This document shows positions 1 to 8,434 of a stretch of DNA of 64,000 nucleotides, one piece after another; position 1 is the stretch's first letter, and every line of letters begins with the position of its first letter. Source of the stretch: Actinotignum sanguinis (lineage in GTDB: Bacteria; Actinomycetota; Actinomycetes; Actinomycetales; Actinomycetaceae); contig NZ_QDIE01000004.1 in assembly GCF_003957255.1 (NCBI RefSeq), positions 1 to 64,000 on the forward strand, in the 5' to 3' direction. The notes under the pieces are model-generated. The model had not been told where the DNA came from and searched no databases. It worked only from the letters and a program-made list of their open reading frames with translations. The position numbers and the translations under genes are program-made.

Positions 1-283
1 GCCCGGTAGGCGTCCAGATGGGGCGGGTGTGCCAACACCAGGCATGGGCCCGGTCCCAGGTTCGGGTGTCGCGGGCGCTGAGGCGTCGGGGTGTGGTTGT
101 GGTGAGGTAGGTGAGGAATTCAGCGAATTCTTTAGCGTGTTTTTGTCGGTCGTCTAGCGCGGTGAAACTGTAGTGGCATTCCTTGCAATACCAACGCTGA
201 CGGCCGTTTGGGTGGTGGCCGTTTTTCTTCATTGGGGTAGAGCATACGGGGCAGCGTCGGGCATGTCGGGACAGGGTTTTCAC
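1..283 (-). CDS. Transposase, IS1249-like, N-terminal part only
   Basis: Read on the minus strand from a GTG at 283, the frame stays open to the window edge, giving about 94 residues. It starts with a zinc ribbon, CPVC at residues 11-14 and CKEC at 33-36, separated by a basic stretch (KKNGHHPNGRQRW). An HTH-like region and a Trp-rich segment (WDRAHAWCWHTRPIW) follow. This layout is that of actinobacterial IS1249/IS256-related transposases, which bind and move their own insertion sequence. The catalytic region would lie left of base 1. The start is uncertain: GTG 283 has GGGAGA directly before it, a TTG at 301 is in frame, and the frame is open back to a stop near 380. Whether the element is intact cannot be judged here. 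Confidence 0.6.
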   Translation of the reverse strand, partial: MKTLSRHARRCPVCSTPMKKNGHHPNGRQRWYCKECHYSFTALDDRQKHAKEFAEFLTYLTTTTPRRLSARDTRTWDRAHAWCWHTRPIWTPTG

Positions 284-607
284 TCTCCCGGTGTTTGTCA
301 AGTATGCAAGGCTATTGAGGCCGGAAAGCTCAACGACCCGGACTTTGTGTTGGTATAGCGAGGGAAAGTCTGGGTATTAGCAACCATTTCTGTCTATTTA
401 CCCCGGTGCTTCGAGTAGGAACGGCCTGCCTTACTTTCCCAGCCTTTCGCGCTTACGCATGTGGGCAAAGTAACAATATGGTAATATTACTCGCGGTAAT
501 CGATGCGGTATATACATTCAGAAAAGGCATTCTTGTAGCATTCCGAACCCGGGTAATAATCGCGGGGTTGGCTGCCGTGCCCCCGTCAGACTGGTAGCAT
601 AAACGGG
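284..607. other. Intergenic region between transposase fragment and rnpB
   Basis: No convincing gene is visible; the short frames on both strands have no family resemblance. The stretch from about 400 to 560 is richer in A+T than its surroundings (many TAATA/GTAAT steps), consistent with the outer end of an insertion sequence or an old insertion scar. No terminal inverted repeat could be confirmed because only one end is present. The last bases hold the candidate rnpB promoter. Confidence 0.5.
595..600 (+). promoter_or_regulatory. Candidate -10 box of rnpB
   Basis: TAGCAT fits the actinobacterial TANNNT -10 pattern. It places transcription start at about 607-608, exactly where the outermost RNase P helix P1 begins. 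No good -35 box is seen; TTGGCT at 568-573 is too far away. Confidence 0.45.
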
Positions 608-950
608 TCATGTTGGCCGGGCGGCCGCGCGGTGCGTATGCGCCTCGAGGAACGTCCGGGCTCCGTAGAGGACGGTGGTGGGTAACGCCCACCCGGGGTG
701 ACCCGCGGGAAAGCGCAACAGAAAGTAAACCGCCGCAAGGTAAGGGTGAAAGGGTGGTGTAAGAGACCACCGCGTGCCGGGTGACCGGCATGGCACGGCA
801 AGCCCCACCGGGAGCAAGATCAGACAGTGCCCCGTCAGGCTCCTCGTCTAGGGCACGGGTGGATTGCTAGAGTGCGTCAGCAATGGCGCACGTAGATGGA
901 TGGTCGCCGCCGCGCGAGCGGTACAGAACCCGGCGTATAGGCCAAGATGA
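608..950 (+). ncRNA. rnpB: RNase P RNA (bacterial class A)
   Basis: This is the catalytic RNA of ribonuclease P, which trims the 5' ends of tRNA precursors. The conserved core blocks are present in order: GAGGAACGTCCGGGCTCC near 648, GGGTGACCCGCGGGA near 698, a CAGAAA..ACCGCC element near 719, GGTAAGGGTGAAAGGGTGG near 739, GTAAGAGACCACC near 760, and the 3' block ACAGAACCCGGCGTATAGGCC near 922-942. P1 is formed by TCATGTTGGCC (608-618) and GGCCAAGATGA (940-950) with one mismatch, which fixes both ends. A strong hairpin follows directly. Confidence 0.95.
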
Positions 951-952
951 CA

Positions 953-982
953 GTGGGGGCGGATTTTCGAATCCGCCCCCAC
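953..982. terminator. Perfect 13-bp hairpin after rnpB, shared with map
   Basis: A perfect inverted repeat: GTGGGGGCGGATT, loop TTCG, AATCCGCCCCCAC. It lies 2 bases after rnpB and 30 bases beyond the map stop on the other strand. There is no long T tract, as is common in high-G+C actinomycetes, so it probably serves both converging units. Confidence 0.8.
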
Positions 983-1012
983 GTGCATATCTGCCCCAGC
1001 GCGCATATCCGC

Positions 1013-1924
1013 CTAGAGCCGCAGCCCGAGATTCGGATCGGAGGGCAGCGTCAAAATCTCTGGCCCGCTTTCCCGCACCACAATGGTGTGCTCGAATTGG
1101 GCGGTGCGCCCGCGGTCCTTGGTCACAACCGTCCAGTCATCATCCCAGATCTCATAGTCGATAGTTCCCAGCGTCACCATGGGCTCCACCGTAAAGACCA
1201 TATTCTCTTCGATGGTTTCCCCGTGCAAAGGTGCGGCGTCGTAATGCGGAATAATGAGGCCGGAATGGAAAGCCTCTCCCACGCCGTGCCCGGTGAAATC
1301 ACGCACGTCCCCGTAATCGAAACGCTTGGTATACGACTCAATCACTCGGCCGATCACGTTGACCTGGCGCCCGGGGCGCGCCGCCTTAATCCCGCGCAGG
1401 GTGGCGGTGGCGGTGCGTTCAATAAGCAGGCGGGATTCTTCGTCGATCTCACCTACGCCGAAAGTGGCATTGGTATCCCCGTGCACGCCGTCCTTATAGG
1501 CCGTCACGTCCAGGTTGATAATGTCACCTTCGCGTAGCACCTGGTCATCAGGGATACCGTGGCAGATAACTTCGTTGACGGAAGTGCAGATCGACTTGGG
1601 GAAACCCATATATCCCAGACACGAGGGGTAGGCGCCGTTATCGATCATGTACTCGTGAGCGATGCGGTCTAGTTCATCGGTGCTCACGCCCGGGCGGATC
1701 ACTTTGGCGGCCTCGTACATGGCATCCGCGGCAATGGTTCCCGCCACCCGAATCCGCTCAATCGTTTCCTCAGTTTTCACATCCGAGGCGGTGATCACTT
1801 CCGGCCCGTCATGAAACATGTATTCGGGGCGTTCAATATGGGCCGGAACTTTACGGCGCGGCGAAATCTTTCCGGGACGCGCCGAACCGAGCGGCGCACG
1901 TGCTGCAAGACTCATAGCCACCAT
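1013..1924 (-). CDS. map: Type I methionine aminopeptidase
   Basis: Removes the initiator methionine from nascent cytosolic proteins. The 303-residue product has the pita-bread fold with all five metal ligands visible: D139 (INLDVTAY), D150 (GDTNATF), H213 (TGHGVG), E247 (TVEPMV) and E278 (QFEHT). The substrate His is H122 in CHGIPDD. A 40-residue N-terminal extension with [15 protein letters not shown] is typical of the longer actinobacterial MetAP1 forms. The start lies 9 bases after the panB stop, so the two genes form an operon. An internal ATG at 1915 ([10 protein letters not shown]) is an equally good start, because neither has a well-placed ribosome-binding site. Confidence 0.95.
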   Translation of the reverse strand: MVAMSLAARAPLGSARPGKISPRRKVPAHIERPEYMFHDGPEVITASDVKTEETIERIRVAGTIAADAMYEAAKVIRPGVSTDELDRIAHEYMIDNGAYPSCLGYMGFPKSICTSVNEVICHGIPDDQVLREGDIINLDVTAYKDGVHGDTNATFGVGEIDEESRLLIERTATATLRGIKAARPGRQVNVIGRVIESYTKRFDYGDVRDFTGHGVGEAFHSGLIIPHYDAAPLHGETIEENMVFTVEPMVTLGTIDYEIWDDDWTVVTKDRGRTAQFEHTIVVRESGPEILTLPSDPNLGLRL

Positions 1925-1933
1925 TGTAGTGGC

Positions 1934-2740
1934 TTAGAAACTGTGCTCCTTATCCGGGAATTCCCGGCTCTTGACGGCCGTGCGGAAAGCCGTGACCGCG
2001 TTGCTGAGCGCGCTACCCACCTCACCAAAGCGCTTGGCGTAAGAAGGTTGCCATTCATTCATTCCGGCCATATCCGGCCAGACGAGTAGCTGCCCGGACG
2101 TGCGGTAGCCGGCCCCGATCCCGAGGGTGGGAACCGAGAGAATTTCGGTAATTTTCGCTCCGAGTTTCCCGGGCACCATTTCGACGACGACGGCAATAGC
2201 GCCCGCCTTCTCCAGCGAGACCGCATCATCGATAATGGCCTCGCTTTCTTCTTCATCCCGGCCTTGCACCCGGGGGCCACCCAAGGCAGCGTCGGCGTGG
2301 GGCCGGTAGCCGACGTGGGCCACCACGTTGATCCCGGCGTGGGTGAGGGCTTCGACGATGGGTGCGAAAGCTTCCCCGCCTTCTAATTTCACCGCATCGG
2401 CGCCCGCCCGCACCAGGCGGATAGCGGTGCGGATAGCTTGCGCAGGGCCTTCTTCATAGGTACCCATCGGCATATCGGCAATGATGAAAGCCCGGGTGGT
2501 GCCGCGCATAACGGCGCTGGTGGCGCGCTCAATATCTTCCAGGGTGACCTGGATTGTGGAGGAGAATCCCAGGGCGGTATTGCCGATGGAATCACCCACC
2601 ACCAAAATATCGATTCCGGCCGCGTCCAAAATGCGCGCTGTGAGAGCGTCATAGCAGGTCAGTGCCGTGAGCACCTCTCCGTTAGCGACCATTTCATTCA
2701 GGTGCTGCACCCGAATTCGTGCCGGTGAGAACTCCGTCAT
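1934..2740 (-). CDS. panB: 3-methyl-2-oxobutanoate hydroxymethyltransferase
   Basis: Transfers a hydroxymethyl group from methylenetetrahydrofolate to 2-oxoisovalerate, giving ketopantoate, the first committed step of pantothenate and CoA synthesis. At 268 residues it has family length. Mg-binding residues are D50 (VVGDSIGNTALG) and D89 (IADMPMGTY); the catalytic Glu is E187 (VVEMVPGKLG); the TCYDALTA motif near residue 28 is also present. The start is supported by GGGAGG six bases before ATG 2740. It is first gene of a panB-map operon. No panC or panD is nearby. Confidence 0.95.
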   Translation of the reverse strand: MTEFSPARIRVQHLNEMVANGEVLTALTCYDALTARILDAAGIDILVVGDSIGNTALGFSSTIQVTLEDIERATSAVMRGTTRAFIIADMPMGTYEEGPAQAIRTAIRLVRAGADAVKLEGGEAFAPIVEALTHAGINVVAHVGYRPHADAALGGPRVQGRDEEESEAIIDDAVSLEKAGAIAVVVEMVPGKLGAKITEILSVPTLGIGAGYRTSGQLLVWPDMAGMNEWQPSYAKRFGEVGSALSNAVTAFRTAVKSREFPDKEHSF

Positions 2741-2830
2741 GATTACCTCCCGATATCTATGGCTTAGAGTACTAGGTCACGCGCGCCGGTGCATCATCGG
2801 GCACGGTACGCTAGGTGCGAGGAGGTGACT

Positions 2831-4030
2831 GTGGAACCCTTGCTTGAGCTGGTGTCCATGAACGCACTGGAATTCTGGTTAGCCTTAGGGATCGGGGTGA
2901 CTGCCCTGGTCATTATGTGCCTGGCGCTTATCCCCAGTAGGGAATATGCCGATCTGCCGCGCGGGGTGTATCCGCGTGAACCTGCCGGGGTAACCGGCCA
3001 TAATTACCGGCGCCGCCGCCGGCATACCCGCCCGCCGGTGCGCACCATCCCTCCGGAGATGCCGGCCGCCCTCGGGGCTTTTATGCACCGCCACTACGCC
3101 GCGGACGACGCCGCCATCACCACCCTCCTCGACCTGGCCGCCCGCGGGTTCCTCACCATTGACTTCTTCCGCGATCCGGCCTTACGTGGCCAGATGATCA
3201 CGATTTCGCTCACCGAGGCGGATACCTCCACCCTCGAACCTTTTGAGATGCGGGTTCTGGCGGCCCTCGCCTCCCCGCAGAGCGCCGAATCGGCAGCATT
3301 CCGTGAATCTGAGCCATTCGATGATCGCTCGTACCGCACCGCGATGGAAAACGCGGGGCTGCCCGCCGCCTCCCGCCCGGTGCTACGCGTGCAGGGCTTC
3401 TCCACCCGCCTCGCCCTCGCCATCGCGCGCGATAGCAAAGCGGAAGTGGTATCGCGGCGGGGCTGGTACCACCACGGGCGCGAATTAGTGGGGTCGCTGG
3501 CAGCCGTACTCTTCTTCGGTGGTATCGCCCTGACGGGATTGGCCTTTATCGGGGCCCTGGCTTTTGAACTGTCCTGGTATTGGCTCATCGTGGGCGGCTG
3601 GCTGGTGTTCTGCGGATTCGTGGGGCTCCTCAATTTTTCTTCTCTCACTCCCAACGGGGTGGTGGCCAGCGACCAAGTGGAAGGTTTCCGGCGTTTTCTC
3701 ACCGCGGCTCCCCGTTTCGCCGGGGTGAGCGCGGACGTCCTCGCTTCTTATGTGGGCTGGGCTTATGCCCTGGAATGCGCGGATGAATGGGTCCGTTCCC
3801 TCGAGCGAATTAACTCGCGGGATATGCGCGACGTCGGCGCGGCCCTCCCGTGGCTGCATTTTGCCGGCGAAGACATCACAAATTGGTACCAGCTGCGCGA
3901 GGCCCTGAGCGTATTGGAAACCCGCTTCCGTTCCCACCCGCTCGCCCATGATCTCCCGCACGCGCGGCGCCGCCACCTGCGGCGCTTCATGCGCGGATTA
4001 CTACCCGCCGCAATTCGCACCCACACCTAA
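2831..4030 (+). CDS. Membrane protein resembling the DUF2207 C-terminal region
   Basis: About 399 residues. The GTG at 2831 was chosen because AGGAGG lies at 2820-2825; the longer reading frame upstream has no such site. One membrane segment lies near residues 14-35 (a Leu/Val/Ile-rich stretch after MNALEFW). A soluble part follows containing ALLDLAARGFLTIDF-like sequence, which resembles the winged-helix-like part of YciQ/DUF2207 membrane proteins. A hydrophobic pair lies at about 218-270, then a long basic C-terminus. Function is unknown. It stands between divergent panB and glnA2, so it may start the glnA2-glnE transcription unit, but the 51-base gap to glnA2 is not decisive. Confidence 0.7.
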   Translation: MEPLLELVSMNALEFWLALGIGVTALVIMCLALIPSREYADLPRGVYPREPAGVTGHNYRRRRRHTRPPVRTIPPEMPAALGAFMHRHYAADDAAITTLLDLAARGFLTIDFFRDPALRGQMITISLTEADTSTLEPFEMRVLAALASPQSAESAAFRESEPFDDRSYRTAMENAGLPAASRPVLRVQGFSTRLALAIARDSKAEVVSRRGWYHHGRELVGSLAAVLFFGGIALTGLAFIGALAFELSWYWLIVGGWLVFCGFVGLLNFSSLTPNGVVASDQVEGFRRFLTAAPRFAGVSADVLASYVGWAYALECADEWVRSLERINSRDMRDVGAALPWLHFAGEDITNWYQLREALSVLETRFRSHPLAHDLPHARRRHLRRFMRGLLPAAIRTHT

Positions 4031-4081
4031 TGGACCACGCCCGCAACACCCCACGGATACAGAACGGAAAGATGAAGCGCC

Positions 4082-5419
4082 ATGGATGACCAACAAGAAC
4101 ACGTCCTTCGCACCATAACCGACCGAGGCATCCGCTACGTGCGGTTGTGGTTCACCGATATCGTCGGCACCCTCAAATCCGTGGCGGTAGCCCCCGTGGA
4201 GCTCGATAATGCTTTCGCGGAGGGCGTCGGTTTTGACGGCTCGGCTATTCAAGGGCTCACGCGCGTTTATGAGTCAGATATGATTGCGCGCCCGGATGCT
4301 TCTACCTTTGCGGTATTGCGTGGCGTGGATGGGAGCGACGACGCCGCTTTCATGTTCTGCGATATCCTCACCCGCGAAGGTGAACCAGCCCGCTCCGACC
4401 CCCGGGCTATTCTGCAACGTAGCCTGCGGCGCTGCGAGGATCTGGGCTTCACCGCCTACGCCCACCCGGAAGTCGAGTTCTACCTGTTCCAGCCCGGGGC
4501 AAGCGATGATGAAGAGCCCACCCCCATTGATTCGGCCTCTTATTTTGATTACGTTACCCGCTCGGTGGCTCATAATTTCCGCAGGGATGTGATTCTCTCC
4601 CTGGAGGACGTGGGCATCAGCGTGGAATTTTCCCACCACGAAATTGGCCCGGGCCAGCAAGAAGTAGATCTGCGCTACGCCGATTGCCTAACGATGGCCG
4701 ATAGCATTATGGCCGCCCGCGTCATCATTAAAGAAGTGGCACTGCGTCACGGGGTGGAAGCATCCTTCATGCCCAAGCCCTTGGCGCACTGGCCCGGATC
4801 GGCCATGCACACCCATTTCTCGCTTTTCGAAGGCGAAACAAATGCCTTCCACGATCAACGCGGCCAGTTCGGAATGTCGGTGACGGCGCGGCGTTTCCTC
4901 GCCGGCCTCATGCGCCACGCCCGCGAAATTACCGCTGTCACCAACCAGCACGTCAATTCCTATAAGCGACTGTGGGGTGGCGGGGAAGCCCCACCCTATG
5001 TGTGCTGGGGGCCGCGCAATCAATCCGCCCTCGTGCGGGTACCCGAATATAAACCCACGAAACCGCAATCAGCGCGCCTGGAATACCGCGCCCTGGATAC
5101 GGCCGCCAATCCCTACCTAGCTTTTGCTGCGGTACTCGGCGCTGGCCTGGCCGGAATAGAAGGGAAATACGATCTTTCCGATCCGGCTGATACGGACGTT
5201 CTCCTCCTCACCGATATGGAACGCGCGGTACTCGGCATCGAATCCCTACCCGGGAGCCTGGACTCCGCACTCAAGCTCATGGAGAGCTCCGATCTGGTAG
5301 CCGAGATTCTGGGCGAAGATGCCTTCGACTACTTCCTGCGTGATAAACGCGCCGAATGGGCCGAATACCGCGCCCAGGTTACCCCGCTGGAACGCGCACG
5401 TTTCCGCGCGGATCGATAG
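4082..5419 (+). CDS. glnA2: Glutamine synthetase, GlnA2 type
   Basis: ATP-dependent joining of ammonia to glutamate. The 445 residues carry the class I signatures: GFDGSAIQG near residue 50, GPGQQEVDLRY near 188, HTHFSLF near 242 and NQHVNSYKR near 285. The adenylylation loop, with Tyr in [10 protein letters not shown] of GlnA1 (8435-9859), is here replaced by a sequence without tyrosine (TDVLLLTDMERAVLG, near residue 381), so GlnE cannot modify it at that site. In Mycobacterium tuberculosis the GlnA1, GlnE and GlnA2 genes also cluster. It is followed after 17 bases by glnE, suggesting one transcript. The exact substrate is inferred; GlnA2-like paralogues can use other amines. Confidence 0.9.
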   Translation: MDDQQEHVLRTITDRGIRYVRLWFTDIVGTLKSVAVAPVELDNAFAEGVGFDGSAIQGLTRVYESDMIARPDASTFAVLRGVDGSDDAAFMFCDILTREGEPARSDPRAILQRSLRRCEDLGFTAYAHPEVEFYLFQPGASDDEEPTPIDSASYFDYVTRSVAHNFRRDVILSLEDVGISVEFSHHEIGPGQQEVDLRYADCLTMADSIMAARVIIKEVALRHGVEASFMPKPLAHWPGSAMHTHFSLFEGETNAFHDQRGQFGMSVTARRFLAGLMRHAREITAVTNQHVNSYKRLWGGGEAPPYVCWGPRNQSALVRVPEYKPTKPQSARLEYRALDTAANPYLAFAAVLGAGLAGIEGKYDLSDPADTDVLLLTDMERAVLGIESLPGSLDSALKLMESSDLVAEILGEDAFDYFLRDKRAEWAEYRAQVTPLERARFRADR

Positions 5420-5436
5420 GGTAGCGGGGAACGGGT

Positions 5437-8379
5437 ATGCGTCGTCTCACCCTCGCCCAGCGGGCCCGGCGCTCTGGATTCACGGCCCCCGAACGTGCCG
5501 TTCCGGATCTGGAGGCCGGCGCCTGGCAGCCCGAGGATTTCACGCACGTGGCGGACCCGGACCGGGCACTTGCGGCCTGTGCCCGACTCGGTTTAACCCG
5601 CCGGGAGGGCGTAGGCTGCGACGCCGCCGCCCGGCCGCGCCTCCTCGCCGTCCTCGGGCTTTCCACCGCGCTGGCCGATCACCTGGCCCGGCACCCGGAA
5701 GCCGCCCGTAACCTGTGCGGCAGCGCGGAGGAAGCAGAAAAGCGCGCGCTCCTGAGCGAGGCGGAGGAACGCACCGCCATGCGAGCCGCCCTCGCCCCCT
5801 GGCTCACCGGCACCGCGAGTAACCTTCAGGATGCTATTGCCGCGCTGCGAGCCCACTACTACACCCGTATCCTCATCCTGGCCGGCTGGGATCTCACCCT
5901 CCCCGATCCCCTTATCCGCCTGCCCGAGGTAGCCGCCACCCTCTCCAACCTGGCCTGCGCCACCCTGGAAGTTGCCCTCCAGCTCGCCCGCACCCGGGTA
6001 CCCGATGCCCAGGATATTGACTTCACGATCATCGCGCTCGGGAAAACCGGGGGAGGGGAACTCAATTACGCCTCCGACGTGGACGTTGTTTATATCGCCG
6101 AACCCCGCCCGGGCGTGAGCGAAGAACGAGCGCTAGAGATCGGTACCGCACTGGCCACCACCCTCGCCGGATATATCAGCGCACCCGGTCCCGAAAGTGC
6201 CCTGTGGACCATCGACACCGCGCTACGGCCCGAAGGCGGCACCGGCTCCCTTGTCCGCACCCTTGCCTCCCACCTGGATTACTACGCTACCTGGGCGCAA
6301 AGCTGGGAATTCCAAGCCCTCCTCAAAGCCCGGGTAGCCGCAGGCAACCGCGAACTCGGCGAAAACTACGTGCGCGCCACCCGCCCGCTGGTATGGAATG
6401 CCGCCTCCCGAGAGAATTTCGTGACCGACGCCCGAGCCATGCGCACCCGCGTCGAATCCCATATCCCCACCGCCCAACGCGAACGCCATATCAAATTAGG
6501 GGCGGGCGGCCTGCGCGACGTCGAATTCACCGTCCAGCTCCTCCAATTAGTCCACGGGCGAGTAGATACCACCATCCGCTCGGCCACCACCACCACGGCG
6601 CTCGCGAGCCTGTCCGAAGGTGGATATATTTCTCGCCCGCACGCCGCCCGCCTCGACCACCACTACCGGTGGCTGCGCTGCCTGGAACACCGCGCCCAAA
6701 TGGTGCGCTTGCGCCGCGCCGCCGTGCTTCCGACCCGGGAAGATGACCTGCGCCGCCTAGCCCGCTCCCTCGGCCTGCCCGATGCCGCCGCGCTTCTCGA
6801 AGCTTTCGCGCAGGTACGCCGGGAGGTGCGTGAACTCCACCAAGATATTTTCTATCGGCCTCTCCTGCCCGCCGCAGCCCAGCTCTCCGCGGATGATATT
6901 TCCCTCGCCCCCGAGGCCGCCCGCAGCCGCCTCGCCAGTATCGGCTACCGCGACCCTGCCGGGGCTTTGCGCCATATCGCCGCCCTGACCGCGGGAAGCA
7001 GCAGGCGCGCAGCGATCGCCCGCCAGCTCCTCCCCGTTATGCTCGGCTGGTTTGCGGAAGGTCCCGAACCGGATGCAGGGCTCCTCGCCTTCCGGGTGCT
7101 CTCGGAAAAAATGGGGGATACCTCCTGGTATATGCGCACCCTGCGCGACGGCGGGCCCGTCGCGCACCGCCTCGCCCTTATCCTGGCCCGTTCGCGTTTC
7201 CTCGCCCGCGATATCCCCGAGCTTCCTGAATCCATCGCGTGGTTGGGCGACGACGCCGAACTGGCCCCGCGCAGCGCGGATGCGCTGCGCGGGGAGCTGG
7301 ACGCGCTGCTTGAGCGGCGCAGCAGCCCTAAGGAGATCACCGGGGCGGGCCGGTGGTTGCGCTGGCGCGAGGTGCTGCGCACCGCCATGGCCCAGGCTCT
7401 CGGGCTGTTCGGGCCCGATGAGGTGGCGGGCGCGGTGAGTAACGCGGTGGAATGCGCGGTGGAAGCCGGGGTGCGCGCGGCCAAGTGCGCCGTCGTCGCA
7501 GAAAATAGTGCGGCGGCTAGCCAGCCCGAGATTTCTTTTGCGGTGATCGGTTTGGGGAGCCTGGGCGGACGCGAATGCGGCTATACCTCCGATGCTGATG
7601 TGATGTTCGTCTGGGATGGACCCGAGGCGGCCGCGGGATATGCCGATGCGCTGGCCCGGGCCTTCATGCGCGTGGAACAGGAAACGGGCGGGGTACCGCC
7701 GTTAGCCGTGGACGCGGATATGCGCCCGGAGGGCCGGAGTGGGCCGCTGGCCCGGCGCCTGGATTCCTACGCGGAGTACTACCGGGCCTGGGCTGAGCCC
7801 TGGGAATTCCAGGCTTTGCTGCGGGCCCGCCCGGTGGGTGGGGATCGCGCGCTCGGGGAACGTTTCGTGGAGATGATCGCCCCGCTGCGCTACCCGGCCC
7901 ACTGGGATGAGGCGCGGCGTACCGCTATCCGGCTCATGAAAGTGCGGGTGGAAAAGGAACGAATCCCCGGGGGAGTGGCCCCGGCTTCCCATCTCAAACT
8001 CGGCCCGGGCGGAAGTGCGGATGTGGAGTGGACCGCGCAGCTCCTTCAGCTTGAGCACGCGGCGGCTTATCCGCAGCTTCGGGTGACCGGAACGGGGGAG
8101 GCGCTGCGGGCGGCGGGCGCCGCCGGGCTCATCACCGCGGCGCAAGAAAATGCCCTGCTGGAAGGCTGGCGGGCCGCCAGTGCCCTCCGCCAGGCCGCCT
8201 TTGTGGCTACCGGCCGGACCGGGAGTGCCGCCCAGGTCATTCCGCGTGATCCGCGCGAACGCGAACGTATGGCCGCGATCCTGGGCGCCGAGCACGCCGC
8301 AGATGTCCTCGACCGGCGCGCCCGGGCCGCACGCCATGCCCGCGCCGCCGTGGAACATGTTTTTTACGGGCGGAACTAG
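5437..8379 (+). CDS. glnE: Glutamine synthetase adenylyltransferase / deadenylase
   Basis: A bifunctional enzyme that adenylylates and de-adenylylates a tyrosine of glutamine synthetase in response to nitrogen status. The 980-residue protein shows the two nucleotidyltransferase domains of the family. The first active site is GKTGGGELNYASDVDVVYI near residues 201-219 (deadenylation domain) and the second is GSLGGRECGYTSDADVMFV near 706-724 (adenylylation domain). Both keep the G-G-rich turn and the D-x-D metal pair. ATG 5437 has a GGGGAACGGG stretch just before it. The likely target is GlnA1, encoded convergently and ending 55 bases beyond. Confidence 0.95.
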   Translation: MRRLTLAQRARRSGFTAPERAVPDLEAGAWQPEDFTHVADPDRALAACARLGLTRREGVGCDAAARPRLLAVLGLSTALADHLARHPEAARNLCGSAEEAEKRALLSEAEERTAMRAALAPWLTGTASNLQDAIAALRAHYYTRILILAGWDLTLPDPLIRLPEVAATLSNLACATLEVALQLARTRVPDAQDIDFTIIALGKTGGGELNYASDVDVVYIAEPRPGVSEERALEIGTALATTLAGYISAPGPESALWTIDTALRPEGGTGSLVRTLASHLDYYATWAQSWEFQALLKARVAAGNRELGENYVRATRPLVWNAASRENFVTDARAMRTRVESHIPTAQRERHIKLGAGGLRDVEFTVQLLQLVHGRVDTTIRSATTTTALASLSEGGYISRPHAARLDHHYRWLRCLEHRAQMVRLRRAAVLPTREDDLRRLARSLGLPDAAALLEAFAQVRREVRELHQDIFYRPLLPAAAQLSADDISLAPEAARSRLASIGYRDPAGALRHIAALTAGSSRRAAIARQLLPVMLGWFAEGPEPDAGLLAFRVLSEKMGDTSWYMRTLRDGGPVAHRLALILARSRFLARDIPELPESIAWLGDDAELAPRSADALRGELDALLERRSSPKEITGAGRWLRWREVLRTAMAQALGLFGPDEVAGAVSNAVECAVEAGVRAAKCAVVAENSAAASQPEISFAVIGLGSLGGRECGYTSDADVMFVWDGPEAAAGYADALARAFMRVEQETGGVPPLAVDADMRPEGRSGPLARRLDSYAEYYRAWAEPWEFQALLRARPVGGDRALGERFVEMIAPLRYPAHWDEARRTAIRLMKVRVEKERIPGGVAPASHLKLGPGGSADVEWTAQLLQLEHAAAYPQLRVTGTGEALRAAGAAGLITAAQENALLEGWRAASALRQAAFVATGRTGSAAQVIPRDPRERERMAAILGAEHAADVLDRRARAARHARAAVEHVFYGRN

Positions 8380-8383
8380 GCCA

Positions 8384-8408
8384 CGCACCGCGGGTAGCCC
8401 GTGGTGCG
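8384..8408. terminator. Bidirectional hairpin between glnE and glnA1
   Basis: Eleven-base-pair stem (one G-T pair) around a TAG loop: CGCACCGCGGG pairs with CCCGTGGTGCG. It lies between two converging stop codons (8379 and 8435), so it can end both transcripts. Confidence 0.7.
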
Positions 8409-8434
8409 GGCGGAAAGCTCATCCACGTACTTCT

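Noticed and set aside
961-975. GATTTTCGAATCC resembling a tRNA T-arm
   Set aside because: It is the loop and inner stem of the rnpB terminator; no other tRNA arms are present.
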